Below the pieces are notes generated by a model that saw only the letters and a program-made list of their open reading frames with translations, was not told the origin of the DNA and did not search any database. Of a DNA stretch of 64,000 nt, positions 13,341 through 26,620 are shown in pieces. Source of the stretch: Harmonia axyridis (Eukaryota; Arthropoda; Insecta; Coleoptera; Coccinellidae). The position numbers were made by a program, and so were the translations under genes. The stretch's first letter is position 1; every line of letters starts with the position of its first letter. The stretch spans positions 36,673,720 through 36,737,719 of the forward strand of contig NC_059504.1 in assembly GCF_914767665.1 (NCBI RefSeq), written 5' to 3'.

Positions 13341-15234
13341 AAAAAAAGGAAGGAGTTTCTGCTGTGGAAGAACAAAAATTAATTCATAAATCTATAATTT
13401 TTATTTCATAATTACAGCAAGTAACAATTTAATATTTAATGAGCTACAATGATATTGAGAGATCAGATATTTAACATTTTTTTTAAAGTACTCATTCATG
13501 TCATAACGACGTAATCATAATCTGTATTAAGTTTCAAAATATATAGCTATTAATACCCTTTTCCGAAGAAATAACTTAAATATAGTAGTTTCATCGTTAA
13601 TCACAGATCGAAAATATATAGAAAGCAATTGAAATGCTTCATATATGAAACCAATGTGCTCTAAAGATAAAGAGTGACAGAAAGGAGCCACATTCAACTT
13701 CACCAACATGTCTAATGAACTGAAAGTCAATCGAAACACTGAAATACATTTGCAACCATACTAGTGGAGCATTACAGCATATCATTTTTGTATCGCAACA
13801 GTTTTATACTTACATTTTCTGTACTTTATTGAGCCTACTCTGAACAATATATTCAATATTTGAAATATCCATATATTACTGGTACTATTTTTGTGTGAAT
13901 AATCAAATAAAAACTATTAATGTTAATCTGGTTAGCCTATTATAATATTCAATTTTAATTTATTAATAACATTTCAACTAAAATGTTCTATACCTTTTTT
14001 AGGAATATGTATGTATATTACATATTATACAGGGTCTTTATGAATTATTGAACCATCTTAGTGGCCTTTGAAATATTCTTTATTGCTTTTCACTAGTACT
14101 AACAATGATCTAATAATGAATAAATGTGTCCTTGAACGGTCGTGCAGTGGAGAACATTGACTTCAACATTAGAGAAAGATTGAACCTCTTGTCATGTTAC
14201 CACGAGGGAGAGGATAGAAATCGTTGAATTTCCACCAATGATAAGGGAAGCCACATCACGTGATCTAAAATGGTCGTGTATGAAAACAATATTGTATTTT
14301 TCCTAGATATGTTGGAATATATTAAACTAATCAAACCATTTCTCTATGCGCTATCTACTTATAATTAGATTATTGAATCAATAACTATGCTATATTTAAA
14401 AAATGACAATCATAAATTGTGTTCATCAATTCTTATTGAAATTTTGTCATATACGCCATAAAGTAATTAAACAGTAAGGAAACTAGAATAATTCATAAAG
14501 ATCCTATATAATATAAAAATATTCACAAGCTTCAGGATCAAAATTCAATCTACAGAATTTCATATCCAGAAATTAATTAAAATTCAACATTTTGGTAGCA
14601 TTACAAAAAGAAATATTTCAAATGTTTGTTCAATCGAATAAAATAGAAATTTTATTACTTCACTTTAATACAAATTTAAAAATATAATACTAGGCCTGGG
14701 AGAGTTGGTATAATAAACATAAAACAAAGAATATCCAAAAATGAAAGCCTGAACCACACTCTTGTCCACGTAATTTTTTTAATCCGAGTTTGACATTGGA
14801 AACTGCAATTAATTCTTCATAAAACCTATACAAGTTGTAAATCAATATCATGTACATTTTGGTTTTCAGTACATAATTTAATCAACCTTCATAACAAGAA
14901 CGATTCAGCAAGTAAATAACTGTAAATCCATATAACCTCCATTTCTACAAAAATATCAGGTACCCTTTTAACACTTACTCCTAACAACATAAATTTCAGC
15001 TCAGTTCATTCAGGTCAAATTCAACTAATAGACAAATATTTTCGTTGAAATTAACAATGATTTATCACAGTTTTTGCTGATCGTGATTTTCTGTCGATGA
15101 GTATGTGTAGTGAAGTTAATTAAATGAATTTTATATTGTAGTTCTCTTTCTTCAATTTAATTTACACACTCCTCTCTATCATCTTCACATTTGAAGGTAA
15201 CAGGCAACATTGCCAATTTTTTTGACCATTTCTT
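13341..15234. other. convergent pinch/usp 3' region
   Basis: Holds the usp 3' UTR (minus strand) and the MITE at 14030-14506. I see no further gene. The usp cleavage site cannot be fixed because TTTATT (AATAAA on the minus strand) occurs several times. Confidence 0.4.
14030..14506. mobile_element. MITE with CAGGGTCTTTATGAATTATT ends and TA duplication
   Basis: The left end is 'cagggtctttatgaattatt'. The right end is the inverted 'aattcataaagatccta', with TA just outside both (14028-14029, 14507-14508). About 477 bp with no coding capacity. It lies where the pinch and usp transcripts converge and is probably inside the usp 3' UTR. Confidence 0.7.
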
Positions 15235-18200
15235 TTAGGCTGAATTTTCTGCAGAATTCTCAAAAATTTCAGTCAAGAAAGTATCAAGTGGTGTATTAAC
15301 CACTTTGAAAAAGAACAAAGGTTCTGTGCATTTCAAGCCAACTGACCTCAAAGAGGGCAACCGTAACAGGAGTTTGGAAAATCTTCCTGCTTCATTTGGA
15401 TGTGTAGCTCTATTGTATTCTTCTAATAAACTGTAAACTTTTTCTCGAAGAACTGTGACTTCTGGAACTGACTGCAAGCCACGAACATCTGAGAATAAAA
15501 CAAGTTTGTGGTTATTTGTGGAGAAATTAGGTCTTAAGTAAAGAAAAAAAAAACTTGATTCGATATTCTATTCAGTATAAGTGCCACTTTCGTATCACTA
15601 TACTTCCTCTACAGGCTCATGCTCTAATTCTAATAGTCTACTCACCATGATTAAGCAGTATGATTGCTTTCAAACATGCTAGTTCAGCTCTGTCAATCCT
15701 CATTTCCCTCATCTTATGTATGATTTCTAAGAGCACTCTATCATAAATATTCCCTATACCAACAGAGTTAGCAGACTGCCTATAATGTTTAAATGAGAAA
15801 TAAATATAAAAGTTATTTGCAACTTTCAATGAAAAATGAGAAAATCAGTAAATTCTGTTTCATTCTCCAGAGGATATTCTGCGGTTCAGAGAATTCTTGA
15901 TTTTTTTCCAATGTTAAAAATAAACAGCTAAATTTTTCAATAACTAACTTCATTGATGAAGTTCATATACACTCAAAATTTCAGTTGAATCTGACTCTGA
16001 TCTTCCAATTATACAATCTTCACAAAATTTCACTTGTTTACAATTTGCAACTGGTATCAGATGGATATTTTTTCAATCATTGAGAAAACAAAATTTCAAC
16101 TCGAAGGGAGTTTTTCCATTGACAAACTTAACCGAGATGTTCGTTTTATACCCTGACAACTCATTTGAAATTAGTTGTGTACAAGACGACCGGCCTAACG
16201 GAAAGAATTGATTTTGGCCTCAATTCCTTCATCAGACAGTTGAAACCAACCATTTAAGACCGCTCTTGGTTCAAAATTAGAAAATTATTGATATTTGGGC
16301 AAAATGTGTGGTGTGGAATTTAGGTATAAGAGAATGATTTTTAATAAAAATTAACATGGAAATAAATAAATCAATATGTTCATGTATGATTACTCACTTG
16401 TTTATTGTTAACCCATTTGCAAGAAGTACTCCGTCTTGTATCTGGAGGGACTTATGAGAAAAAGTAGCTATCAGCAGCTCATTCCAACCAGACCGCAGAA
16501 GTAAAACTTGGTCACATACAGGAAGAGAGGTGAAATGAGGTATCATTTTAACCCATTCTATCAACTGAGAAAGTTGAGCATTTGTAGCTTGCATCATATT
16601 TGTCATGGCATTCTAAAAAATGGTGAATCCAAAGTTATCGCAATGTAAATAACAAAGCATATTCTACAATATAGTCTATTATTTCTCCTTTTATCACTGA
16701 ATATCTTAATATTGATGAAAACGTTATAGCTATATGAATAAATATCAATATAAAGAATCTATGACAATGAATTTTATTAATTTAGTTTTTGAAATTCATA
16801 GGTTTTTTGACATACTGCAAAAGGTATAGAAAGTTTTAGGTTATAATATTACAGGTATAAGTCAATTCAAACTTATAGAGGGACACATTTGAATCCTTTT
16901 TATGTTGTGAACTCTTGATTATCTGACAACTACTTTATTATAATCTTAAACCCTCATAACCATTTACCCTTGCATAGAATTCTATTGGGGTCAATACCTC
17001 CAAAGAATCTGGCAGATCATTGAGTTCCATCCGCTTTTCTGCCTCTAAAAGTCTTTCCAGAGTCATATCAGCCTGTAAATGTAGATAAGTAGTATCCACC
17101 TCTTCAACCACTATCTCTCGTTCTCTTTCTTTCTCTTTTTCTTTAGTCCTCTGCCTTTCCTCCTGTACAGCTTCCCTTTTCATTCCCATGAGTAGACATT
17201 TTTGATATCTACAATATTGACACCTGCAATAAGGATAATATGACAACCTTCTGTTTCAATCACCAAATCAAGTTAAATAAATTAAGTTTTTTTTAACAAA
17301 CCTATTTCTTTGTCTTTTGTCAATTATACAATTTTTCTCTTCCCGGCATGCGTAGGTGAGGTCTTTTCTGACCGTTCTTTTGAAGAATCCTTTACAACCT
17401 TCACAGCTGCAACAAAAAAACATTGTATTATGTGGAATGTACCAACAGCAGATTTCTTCATATTGAGGGGGACTAAAAGTTTGGCAACTTTTATCTACAA
17501 CAAAAAAAAAGACAAGGCTGGCTGAAAGAAATACTGGGCATACACAGGACAAAAAGTAATAAAATTCATTACGTGAAACATTTTATTAATTTCATTTATT
17601 GTGTCGATTTTAAAGTAATTTCCTCTTACGAAAATTGTATCAATTGGAATAAGTCAATCAGTAGTAGTAGTAACTGTTATTTATTGCTAAACAAATGGCC
17701 ATCGACCTAGGTTCCTTCAGCCGTAAGTCAATCAATCAAAGCAGTTTACACATTTTTCTATTTGGCTTTTTCCAAAAATACAATATAAGAAATGAGAAGA
17801 AGTTACACACTCAGATAAGGCGGATAACAGATGATGTTTTTTTTTGTTTTCATTGAATGAGTTATTTCATCATAATTCTGATATTCCGAGATATTTTGAT
17901 TGGTGCCAAAGTCGTACATAATTTCTTTTATACACTAGCAGGAGGATAAAACTCTTCGAGGACAACGCCCTGGTAATTAAAAGAAGCAATGATGATGGCC
18001 TACTTGATTCTTGATTAACCTTCACTTATCGTATTTTATATTGATGAACATGCATAATTCTAACATTCTGATATTTTCAAAATTTCTTCACTTTTCCAAT
18101 GTCATGTAATTAATTTCTGCTGTTCACACCAGGCAAACCAACCTAGCAAAAAAATTCACTTATATATTTGTTAATTTTTGTCCAGTGTAATATACCAGTA

Positions 18201-18522
18201 GATGTGAGGAGAGAGAGTTTGAGGTGTGAAATATTTGATAAAAAAATTCACCTGTATACACCATAATGCTTTCCACTAGCCCTGTCTCCGCAGATGGAGC
18301 ACAAATGTTTGGAACCGCTCAGCGGATGATTAGGTGGATATGGAGAACCAACTTTTTGGTTTCCTGTCGGACTCATCATACTTCCACTACCTAATGAGAA
18401 AGATCCTGGACTGTTTGGCCCTTGCGGACTGAACTGTCCTAAGCTTGTTGCATCAGGCTTCATGTCTAATGGTGACTGAGGGCTTAACGAATTCAGCGAC
18501 ATAGCCTGGTCGATTGGCAGAC
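15235..18522 (-). CDS. usp: ultraspiracle / retinoid X receptor (exons 2-7)
   Basis: Nuclear receptor, the obligate heterodimer partner of EcR in ecdysone signalling. Minus-strand exons: 18522-18252, 17406-17302, 17223-16968, 16612-16398, 15779-15646, 15488-15235; all GT-AG and phase-consistent. From the internal Met at 18502 this gives 404 aa; with the candidate exon at 39232, 417 aa. N-terminal A/B region rich in Ser/Pro (SPQSPLDMKPD). The C4 DNA-binding domain starts CSICGD at residue 68, has P-box CEGCK, and its first intron falls in the usual place after HYGVY. A long charged hinge (KEKEKEREREI) follows. The ligand-binding domain shows the RXR signature IPHFTSLPVCDQVLLLRSGW and GWNELLIA, and ends with AF-2 helix TFLTEIFE. 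An acceptor sits 20 bases before Met18502, so translation probably starts upstream. Confidence 0.95.
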
Positions 18523-18639
18523 CTTAAAGCAAACAAGTAAATAATAAATATTGTGCCAAAATCATTTTAAATTGTTTATGAATATAATAAAATATATGAT
18601 GATCAAAAAGCATGAGAGATATTATTTGGAAGGTTCTGC

Positions 18640-19310
18640 AGTCGAGACAACAAAAACTCATCTAAAACCCTCACATAAGCTCTGAATTCACAGTAGGTGC
18701 ACGCCTCCTATGTTTTTCAAATAAAAATATGGACCGATAATTCCTCGCGATGACATTGCACCCCATACGGCCACCTTTGGCGAATGATTGCCTTTCTGAT
18801 GCTTAAGCTTGCGTATCGGATTGGTTGCACTCCTGTAGCTTCAATTCTACTTATTTACGTGGCCATCAAGGTAAAAATGAGCTTCATCCGAAAACAAGAT
18901 GTTGGTGAACGTTTGTAAGCGCTCAATTGCCGGATTTACGCATTATAACATATGAATGGCATATTGGAGTTTAAATTCTTGCACCAATTGAATTTTATAA
19001 GGGTCAAGCTTAGATCTAGTGGCAAAATGCGGTGTAGCGATGATTTATGCAAATTCAAAGCACTTGCACCCTTCCGAATGGATAGGTCGGGACCATCACG
19101 AACAGACCGATTAACTCGTTTAACGTTGTTGTTGAAACGCTCTCCTCAAACTTTCACTTATTTCTGAATAAAAGGAATGCTTAACGCATCAGTTAAGTGA
19201 CGAAAACCTCGAATATTGGAGAAAAAATCTTCGTGCGGATTTTGCGTTCGCACAACGCAACTGCAAATCGATACGTAGTAAGCAAAACAAATATCTTTTG
19301 AGACACCTTG
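18640..19310 (-). mobile_element. mariner-like transposase fossil in usp intron 1
   Basis: In shifting minus-strand frames the segment reads ILFSDEAHFYLDGHVNK, then WGAMSSRGIIGPYF, both hallmarks of the mariner catalytic core (first Asp in FSDEA). The outer end 'tatacaaggtgtctcaaaag' (complement at about 19295-19314) looks like the terminal repeat. The other end is missing. Many frameshifts show it is dead. Confidence 0.7.
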
Positions 19311-19846
19311 TATAAATATTAATCAGTGCAATTGCTGCAATTCTTGGCAGGATCAGACACCCATGACTATAAATATCAATCAAAATTCTGAAATATTTCT
19401 TGTAGCAAAGTTCATAATATGTAGTTGCCTTCAACGAAAAACGATAAACGTCGTTGTATAAACAATGAGGCACTAATTTGCTATAATAAGTTGTGTCAAG
19501 GTTGAAACACGATATGAAACTTGGATAATGAAAACAACTGTTTCCAAATTTCAAAGTAAATGTCAATATTCTCTGGAACGAGAAGATTATTCTATGAAAT
19601 CATAAAGACAATATAAATATTTCATCTTTATTTCAACAAAATACTATCATTTTATTATAAACCAGTTCATAATAACATCTATTCAGTCTGAACTGAACAT
19701 CAGACTCATCAGAGTATTTCAAAACGGATAGGGACAGCTTTGCATTGAGAATGAGAAACATCATTAGAAAGACAAGTAATACATATCTGATAATTGATTT
19801 CCACTTGTATACTTATGAAGTAATTAAATTTTATTCTTAATAGTAA

Positions 19847-21183
19847 AGTCGAACCCATTGGCAGTAAATTTCTGTTAGGATAGGTGTAATAATGTACTGG
19901 TGAGCAACGACTTTTAGGAGCGAAGAAGAAGGAAGCCTAAGGTCAAACCCATTGGCAGTAAATTTCTGTTAGGATAGGTGTAATAATGTACTGGTGAGCA
20001 ACGACTTTTAGGAGCGAAGAAGAAGGAAGCCTAAGGTCAAACCCATTGGCAGTAAATTTCTGTTAGGATAGGTGTAATAATGTACTGGTGAGCAACGACT
20101 TTTAGGAGCGAAGAAGAAGGAAGCCTAAGGTCAAACCCATTGGCAGTATATTTTTGTTAGGATAAGTGTAATGATGTACTGGTGAGCAACGACTTTTAGG
20201 AGCGAAGAAGAAGGAAGCCTAAGGTCAAACCCATTGGCAGTAAATTTCTGTTAGGATAGGTGTAATAATGTACTGGTGAGCAACGACTTTTAGGAGCGAA
20301 GAAGAAGGAAGCCTAAGGTCAAACCCATTGGCAGTAAATTTTTGTTAGGATAAGTGTAATAATGTACTGGTGAGCAACGACTTTTAGGAGCGAAGAAGAA
20401 GGAAGCCTAAGGTCAAACCCATTGGCAGTAAATTTCTGTTAGGATAGGTGTAATAATGTACTGGTGAGCAACGACTTTTAGGAGCGAAGAGGAAGGAAGT
20501 CTAAGGTCAAACCCATTGGCAGTATATTTTTGTTAGGATAAGTGTAATAATGTACTGGTGAGCAACGACTTTTAGGAGCGAAGAAGAAGGAAGCCTAAGG
20601 TCAAACCCATTGGCAGTATATTTTTGTTAGGATAAGTGTAATAATGTACTGGTGAGCAACGACTTTTAGGAGCGAAGAAGAAGGAAGCCTAAGGTCAAAC
20701 CCATTGGCAGTAAATTTCTGTTAGGATAGGTGTAATAATGTACTGGTGAGCAACGACTTTTAGGAGCGAAGAAGAAGGAAGCCTAAGGTCAAACCCATTG
20801 GCAGTATATTTTTGTTAGGATAAGTGTAATAATGTACTGGTGAGCAACGACTTTTAGGAGCGAAGAAGAAGGAATCCTAAGGTCAAACCCATTGGCAGTA
20901 TATTTTTGTTAGGATAAGTGTAATAATGTACTGGTGAGCAACGACTTTTAGGAGCGAAGAAGAAGGCAGCTTAAGGTCAAACCCATTAGCAGTATATTTT
21001 TGTTAGGATAGGTGTAATAATGTACTGGTGAGTAACGTCTTTTTAGGAGCGAAGGAAGAAGAAGCGTAGGGTCAAACCCATTGGCAGTAAATTATTGTTA
21101 GGATAGCTTTATTAATGTACTGTTGAGTAACGACTTTTTAGGAGCGAAGGAGGAGACAACGTAATGCCTAACTCATAGGCAGA
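19847..21183. repeat. 94-bp minisatellite, about 14 units
   Basis: The 'cccattggcagt' phrase recurs at 19854, 19948, 20042, 20136, 20230, 20324, 20418, 20512, 20606, 20700, 20794, 20888, 20982 and 21077, i.e. a 94-bp period. Inner units are almost identical and fall in two types ('aaatttctgttaggatagg' and 'tatatttttgttaggataag') in interleaved order. The outermost units are diverged, as expected from unequal exchange. It lies inside the inferred usp intron 1. No ORF runs through it. Confidence 0.97.
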
Positions 21184-21189
21184 ATATAA

Positions 21190-21560
21190 AGCGGAATTTG
21201 TTGCGATTTAAAAAATTTCAGTGTCAGAAAACCGCGGTCCGCTCCTGTGAAGCAACGTCCTGTAGACGTCTTTCGTTCAAGGTTCGTTTTCGCCGGTGAG
21301 AGGGGTTCCGCACTCCTCCACGCCTGTGGACGGGACGAAAACAAAACGAAGGTCACCTGGGGCAGTGGGGCGACGAGGCCAGGAATGCGATGCGCCGTAG
21401 AACAGACGGGAGACGACGAATGACGTTCCGAAATGGGGACGGGGGGCCCCCCGCCGTTGCATTAGAATCAACAGACTGCGGAAGTGGAGTCGGGTAGTAT
21501 GCGAAGAATTCTCGCATCATCGATTCACCTAGTAGCCGGAGATGTGCCACTTGTTGGAAG
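21190..21560. other. GC-rich island abutting the minisatellite
   Basis: About 370 bp of clearly higher GC and CpG content than its AT-rich surroundings, with runs such as 'gacggggggccccccgccg'. Short minus-strand frames cross it (for example 21353-21550) but show no known domain. It may be part of the element that carries the minisatellite, or a CpG-rich regulatory segment. I cannot assign it. Confidence 0.6.
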
Positions 21561-21779
21561 TTGGGACGCTATACATTATTATTATTATATTCGCAGGAAA
21601 AATACTACGTCAAATTATTATCTCAGAAAATCTTAATTCATATAAAAATTATGAAATAAATATCGATAAAATATACTTATAACAGTTACAGTGGTTATTT
21701 GTTCAGAATTCAATCAATTAAGTAGAGGACAAAAAATGAAAAAGCACTGACTTGAAGTCAAGACCTTTTGAGATTTTTC

Positions 21780-23960
21780 AAAATTCGTGTTAATGTAATA
21801 GTCCAGCCAATTTGTGCTCACAAGGGCCCTTCACGGGAAAGTTTTGGTGTAGTTTTGATTCATTCGATTTTACATGGTTTTGAGGTGCTGAATCCGAATA
21901 TGAGGTTTGTCACCAAATTTTCGTGACGGAACATTGAAAAAAAAAATAAATAAAGACATTTTTTTTGTTTTTTTTTTTGCATGGCTCGGAAAACATCACT
22001 TTTTCGTGAATGACCTTCCATATGAAGACAAATTATATAAAATTTCTTTCATTAAGTTTCTTGTTCGATGAACCAGTCTGACTCTAACAATAGATGAAAA
22101 TTGGCGTATTTTATCTATCTATGCAAAAACCTTTTTTTCGGTAGTTTTGATTGAAAATGCTTTAAAATAGGTAAAAATTTTATTTTTTGGCATCTAACTT
22201 GGAAAATATCAATTTTTTGTAAATGACCTTGAATTTGAGTACTATATTGTATAAATACAACGACGGTATAATTTCCTCAATTAAAATCAATATAAAGAAA
22301 CAAACTAAATTTTAAAAAGTGATTTTGAAAATGCTTTTGTCTAAACTGAACTGATGATAGCTTTATAGTTTAAACTCATCTGAATTGCATTGGAAGAAGT
22401 ATTGAGTAGAATACATGCTATTAAGAATTAATTAAAGTTTTGGAGTGGAAGAAGTGGGTTTTTGTAGACAGATAAAATATGCCAATTTTCAACTATCGCT
22501 TGAACCTGAATCGTTGATCGTTTGAACCAAAAACTTTAATTAAGGAAATTTGTAGAAAATGTATGTACAGTGCATCCCATTTTGGGTGAGACTGCCAGGT
22601 TTCTCCCTTGTTATTTAAGATAGAGCCTTGCGATTTTCACGTTCCTGTCCTACTTTTTCGTGAAACTCAAGTTGGTCTTATCGGATTTTGCATAACTGTT
22701 TCCGTTCAAGAGATACAGGGCGATTTTGGAAATTGATACTTTTCGGACACCTTCTTTATCTCCGAAGTTATTAGAAATAATGCTGAGGTAAAAACTACGT
22801 CTGAATCAGAATTCTGCGTAGAATCCAGTGGCGTACTCATTTTTTTTTCGGGGGATGGTTTTGAAGATTCAACACAAACTTATGTTTTTTTTAATGGAAC
22901 ACCATGTGTATCATTACTTCGTTGAATTCGTTATTTTTTTCCCTTCAAAATGATATATGACACTATGTAGGTAGGATGTTCAGAAATGTTAAAAAAACAC
23001 TGAAACATCAAATAATGATGATTTTTTGTTAATGGGCAATGGATTTCCCATAGAAAAGAAGAATCAATAATGATAACAATAATTTCTAGCGATGACAGCT
23101 AGAACAGATTGGTTTTTTCCCTCCAATGCCTACTTGATAAAACAATGCTCCCAAATACATAGTAGCCATAATAACAACAAGGATGTTTGTGTCATCAATG
23201 ACATACTACTTTTAAAAATCGAAAGTAATAATCCTCTTATTGAAACATAGAAAATTCATGGCCCATTTACAAAAAATCATCATTATTTGACGTTTTAGTG
23301 TTTTTTTAACATTTCTGAACATCCTACCTACATAGTATCATATATCATTTTGAAGGGAAAAAAATAACGAATTCAACGAAGTAATGATATATAGGGTGTT
23401 CCATTAAAAAAAATATAGGTTTGTGTTGAATCTTCAAAACCATACCCCGAAAAAAAATATTGAGTACGCCACTGGATTCTACGCAGAATTCTGATTCAGA
23501 CGTAGTTTTCAGCTCAGCATTATTTCTAATAATTTCGGAGATAAAGGAGGGGTCCGAAAAGTATCAATTTCCAAAATCACCCTGTATCTTTTGAACGGAA
23601 ACAGTTATGCAGAATCTGATTAGACCAACTTGAGTTTCACGAAAAAGTAGGACAGGAACGTGAAAATCGCAAGGCTCTATCTTAAATAACAACCGAGAAA
23701 CCTGGCTGTCTCACCCAAAATGGGATGCACTGTACTTTGTTTTGTATAGAAAAGTCATTTACAAAAAATTGATATTTTCCGAGTTATATGCAAAAAAATC
23801 GCCAAAAAAAAAGGTTTTTTTTTTTTCATTTTTTTTGCATTTTTTTTAATGTTCCGTCGAGAAATTTTGGTGGAAACCTCAGATTGGGATGCAGCACCCC
23901 AAAAATATATGAAATCAAAACTTTCCTGTAAAAAAACCCTATTGGCTGAACTATAATACT
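21780..23960. repeat. outer repeat, split by the foldback element
   Basis: Sequences on the two sides of the foldback are themselves related in inverted orientation ('aatgttccgtc' plus 'aaattttggtg', followed by 'cctcagatt', on the right; complement on the left). The same words occur inside the element at 28759-30581 (29095-29375). This looks like another non-autonomous copy of that family into which the foldback jumped. Ends are approximate. Confidence 0.5.
22568..23732. mobile_element. long-arm foldback transposon, 1165 bp
   Basis: The left arm starts 'cagtgcatcccattttgggt'. The right end is its inverted copy '...acccaaaatgggatgcactg', with TA outside both ends (22566-22567, 23733-23734). 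The arms pair over nearly 480 bp (for example 'cgtctgaatcagaattctgc' on the left and its complement at about 23483-23502) around a loop of about 200 bp. There is no ORF inside. The RNA or single strand would form a very long hairpin. Confidence 0.9.
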
Positions 23961-24090
23961 CGTACTTTCTCGAAATTTCGCATAAACTTACAAACCCTTA
24001 TAATAAAAAACAATTGCTCAATAACGTCTAGTTTATCCCTTTTTTAGAACAATTTTCTTATAGACACGAAAAAGCATAAGAATTTTATAA

Positions 24091-25256
24091 AGGGTTTTAC
24101 AATAAGGTTTCATTTTGAATAGCCTTCTATCTGGACAGCTGTCATCTTTTGACATTTGACAAGAACCCATTAAAAATTGAATGATACATGCTTCAACAAC
24201 GCATTGAAATTGTTAAAATTCACTACAAATATGGTGCAAATTTTGCAGTCACAGTTTGCAAAACTGAAGCACTTTTGGATTGACGAAAAGCATCTTCTCG
24301 GCCAGCAATAGTGGAACTGGTGGATACATTTGAGCTATCGGGACCAGTTTAGTGATGTGAGGAATCGAAACCGTGTGCGTCGCTCGAGAACAACTAAGAA
24401 TATTGCTGCTATAGTAATGACGAAAACCCAGGTTTGTCGATTCCTCGCCGTATTTTGCATGAAGACTTAGGTCTTAAGGCTTTTACAGTTCAGTTAACAC
24501 AAGAACTCAAGTGAGTCGATCACCAGCAACGTCGTATCTTCCTTTAAATGCATCAAAATGATCTGGATTTTCATCGAAAAACCATCTTCAGTGATAAGGC
24601 CAATTTTCACCTCGGAGGCTACGTTATTAAGCAGAATTGTCATATTTGAGAATCCTAAAATCAAAGAATGATTGCTGAACAGCCTTTCTATCCTCAATGT
24701 GTCACTTTTTGGTGCGGTTTTTGCACTGGTGGTATGACTAGTCCTTACTCATTCCAAAATGAGGCTGGCGATTATTAATTTTTATGCCGAATAGGAAGAT
24801 ATTGACGTGGAAGTCGTTTATTTTCAACAAGATGGAGCTACGTGCCTCACAAGCAACGAAACAATCGCAATTTTGCAAGAAAAGTTTCCTCATCGTGTTG
24901 TTTCTCGAAGAGGTCATCAGAATTGGCCACCGAGATCTTGTGATTTAACTTCTTCAGACACTTTTCTTTGGGGGCCACGTGAAAGATAAGGTATATGACA
25001 ATGCTCCACAATCGATTCAAGAATTTAAAGATAGAATTGGTGAAGTTATCAAGGATATACAGCCGCAAATGTGCGAATTGTTCATGGAAAATTTTATGAA
25101 AAGGCTGCAACCGTAAGTGTCGCAGCTTTTTGGCTGATATCGTTTTCCATCGTTAATGACATATCTTCCTATTTACAATCACATAAAGATCAATTGTTTT
25201 CTTTTAAAATAACCTCTTTTTTAATATTAAAATGAAATCTCTCATTGGAAAATCCT
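24091..25256 (+). mobile_element. mariner-like element with decayed transposase
   Basis: Bounded by related ends 'agggttttacaat' plus 'aaggtttcatttt' and its inverted form ending '...ggaaaatcct'. The plus strand encodes a broken transposase: VYFQQDGATC (second catalytic Asp), HQNWPPRSCDLT and FLWG near 24810-24980, then a frameshift into VKDKVYDNAPQS. Stops and shifts occur throughout. It is the same family as 1-706. Confidence 0.8.
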
Positions 25257-26620
25257 TAATGTATCTAATAAATTCTCATACAACGATTTCAAATAACTAA
25301 CAGAAGTAATATGGATTTTCGTGTATTTACATGATCAACATTCTCAGAAAATATTCTGATTGAAGCCAAAGCTTTGGCACGTTATTTAAATTACACATAA
25401 AAAGCACCTGCTACAATAGACAAATCCAAATTGTTAGGCCACTAGGCCAAGCAGGCATACGTAACAGGGTCATTTATTCTAGTTGTCGATTTCGCAACTA
25501 TATTTTAAACGTCATAACCACAAAACTCATGAATTATTAGCGGTAGAACTGCGCAGTGCGGATATTCAATTGTGTAACTTTATTCAATTGCAAATTTTTG
25601 AATTTCATGGATTCTTCTAGGTGTCCTGATTCTCATAAAAAAATGCGCACTTTTGGATTTCAAGAGAATTCTGATCTAGAAAAGGATAAAAATTCATTGC
25701 GCAGTTGAGTTTTCTCTCTAACTTCAGAAGAAAAACATGATCTCTTATAATTTCTCAGTGGAATTGGTGTGATATTTTAGTATCACGGTTTTTGAAGTTT
25801 CAGGATTCATCTAATGAAAGAACTGATAATCGATAAATGTTTCTTATTGTTACCCAATGACCTCTAATTTTCAATCAGAATGTTTTATGAAAGTAGGTGT
25901 AAAACTAATTTGTGTATGATATAATGCAGTTCTATTCAATCAGAATTAGCTTATTTCCGGCCAGATAATAACTGTAGTTGTATCAATATAGACATACGAT
26001 AGCCAAAAACAATACATATTATATTCTATGTATAAATTTTTTTATATTGAAGTGACTACAATTTTTTTTTTGAATTATCATGATTGAATTCATAGTCGAA
26101 GAGCCAAGAACATAATTGAATGAATATCCCTCCGATTGAAAACTGCTGCCTTGAAGAAAACTTTACTTTCAAGGACGTAGCTTAGTTCTGCATTCAGGAA
26201 ACGAAATATGGTGAAAAATTTGCAGTGTTGAGGATATAAAATCATATTTTCAGTATAAAAAGCGGTTATTACGAAACATCAAGGGATCGAATTGAAAACC
26301 ATAATTGACAAACTATATTCTGCGTGAAAATACCGGAAATTGATTAATCTGAAAAGCTTGCTTAAAGGGCTGGTCGACATTTCTTTTTTTCGCTAAGTTG
26401 GTGCAACTGTAGGTACTCTATACTCGAGCGGATTTTGATCCTTATCTGTTATTTATTTTGTTCATGGTATTTGATTTTGTCCGTTCATTTCAGGTGCTTT
26501 TGCGATTTTGACAATGGATAAAAATATCAGAAGAAACAATAGGTCTTAAAATTTGCAATGCAAATGAAGTTTCGTTTACTGAAACGCAGAAAAATATTAC
26601 ATGATATACATATACAGGGT
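25257..26620. other. gene-free stretch of usp intron 1
   Basis: AT-rich; I see no coding, repeat or RNA structure that I can support. Confidence 0.4.

Noticed and set aside
19847..21183. Possible CRISPR array
   Set aside because: Contiguous 94-bp tandem units without unique spacers, in a eukaryotic intron: a minisatellite.
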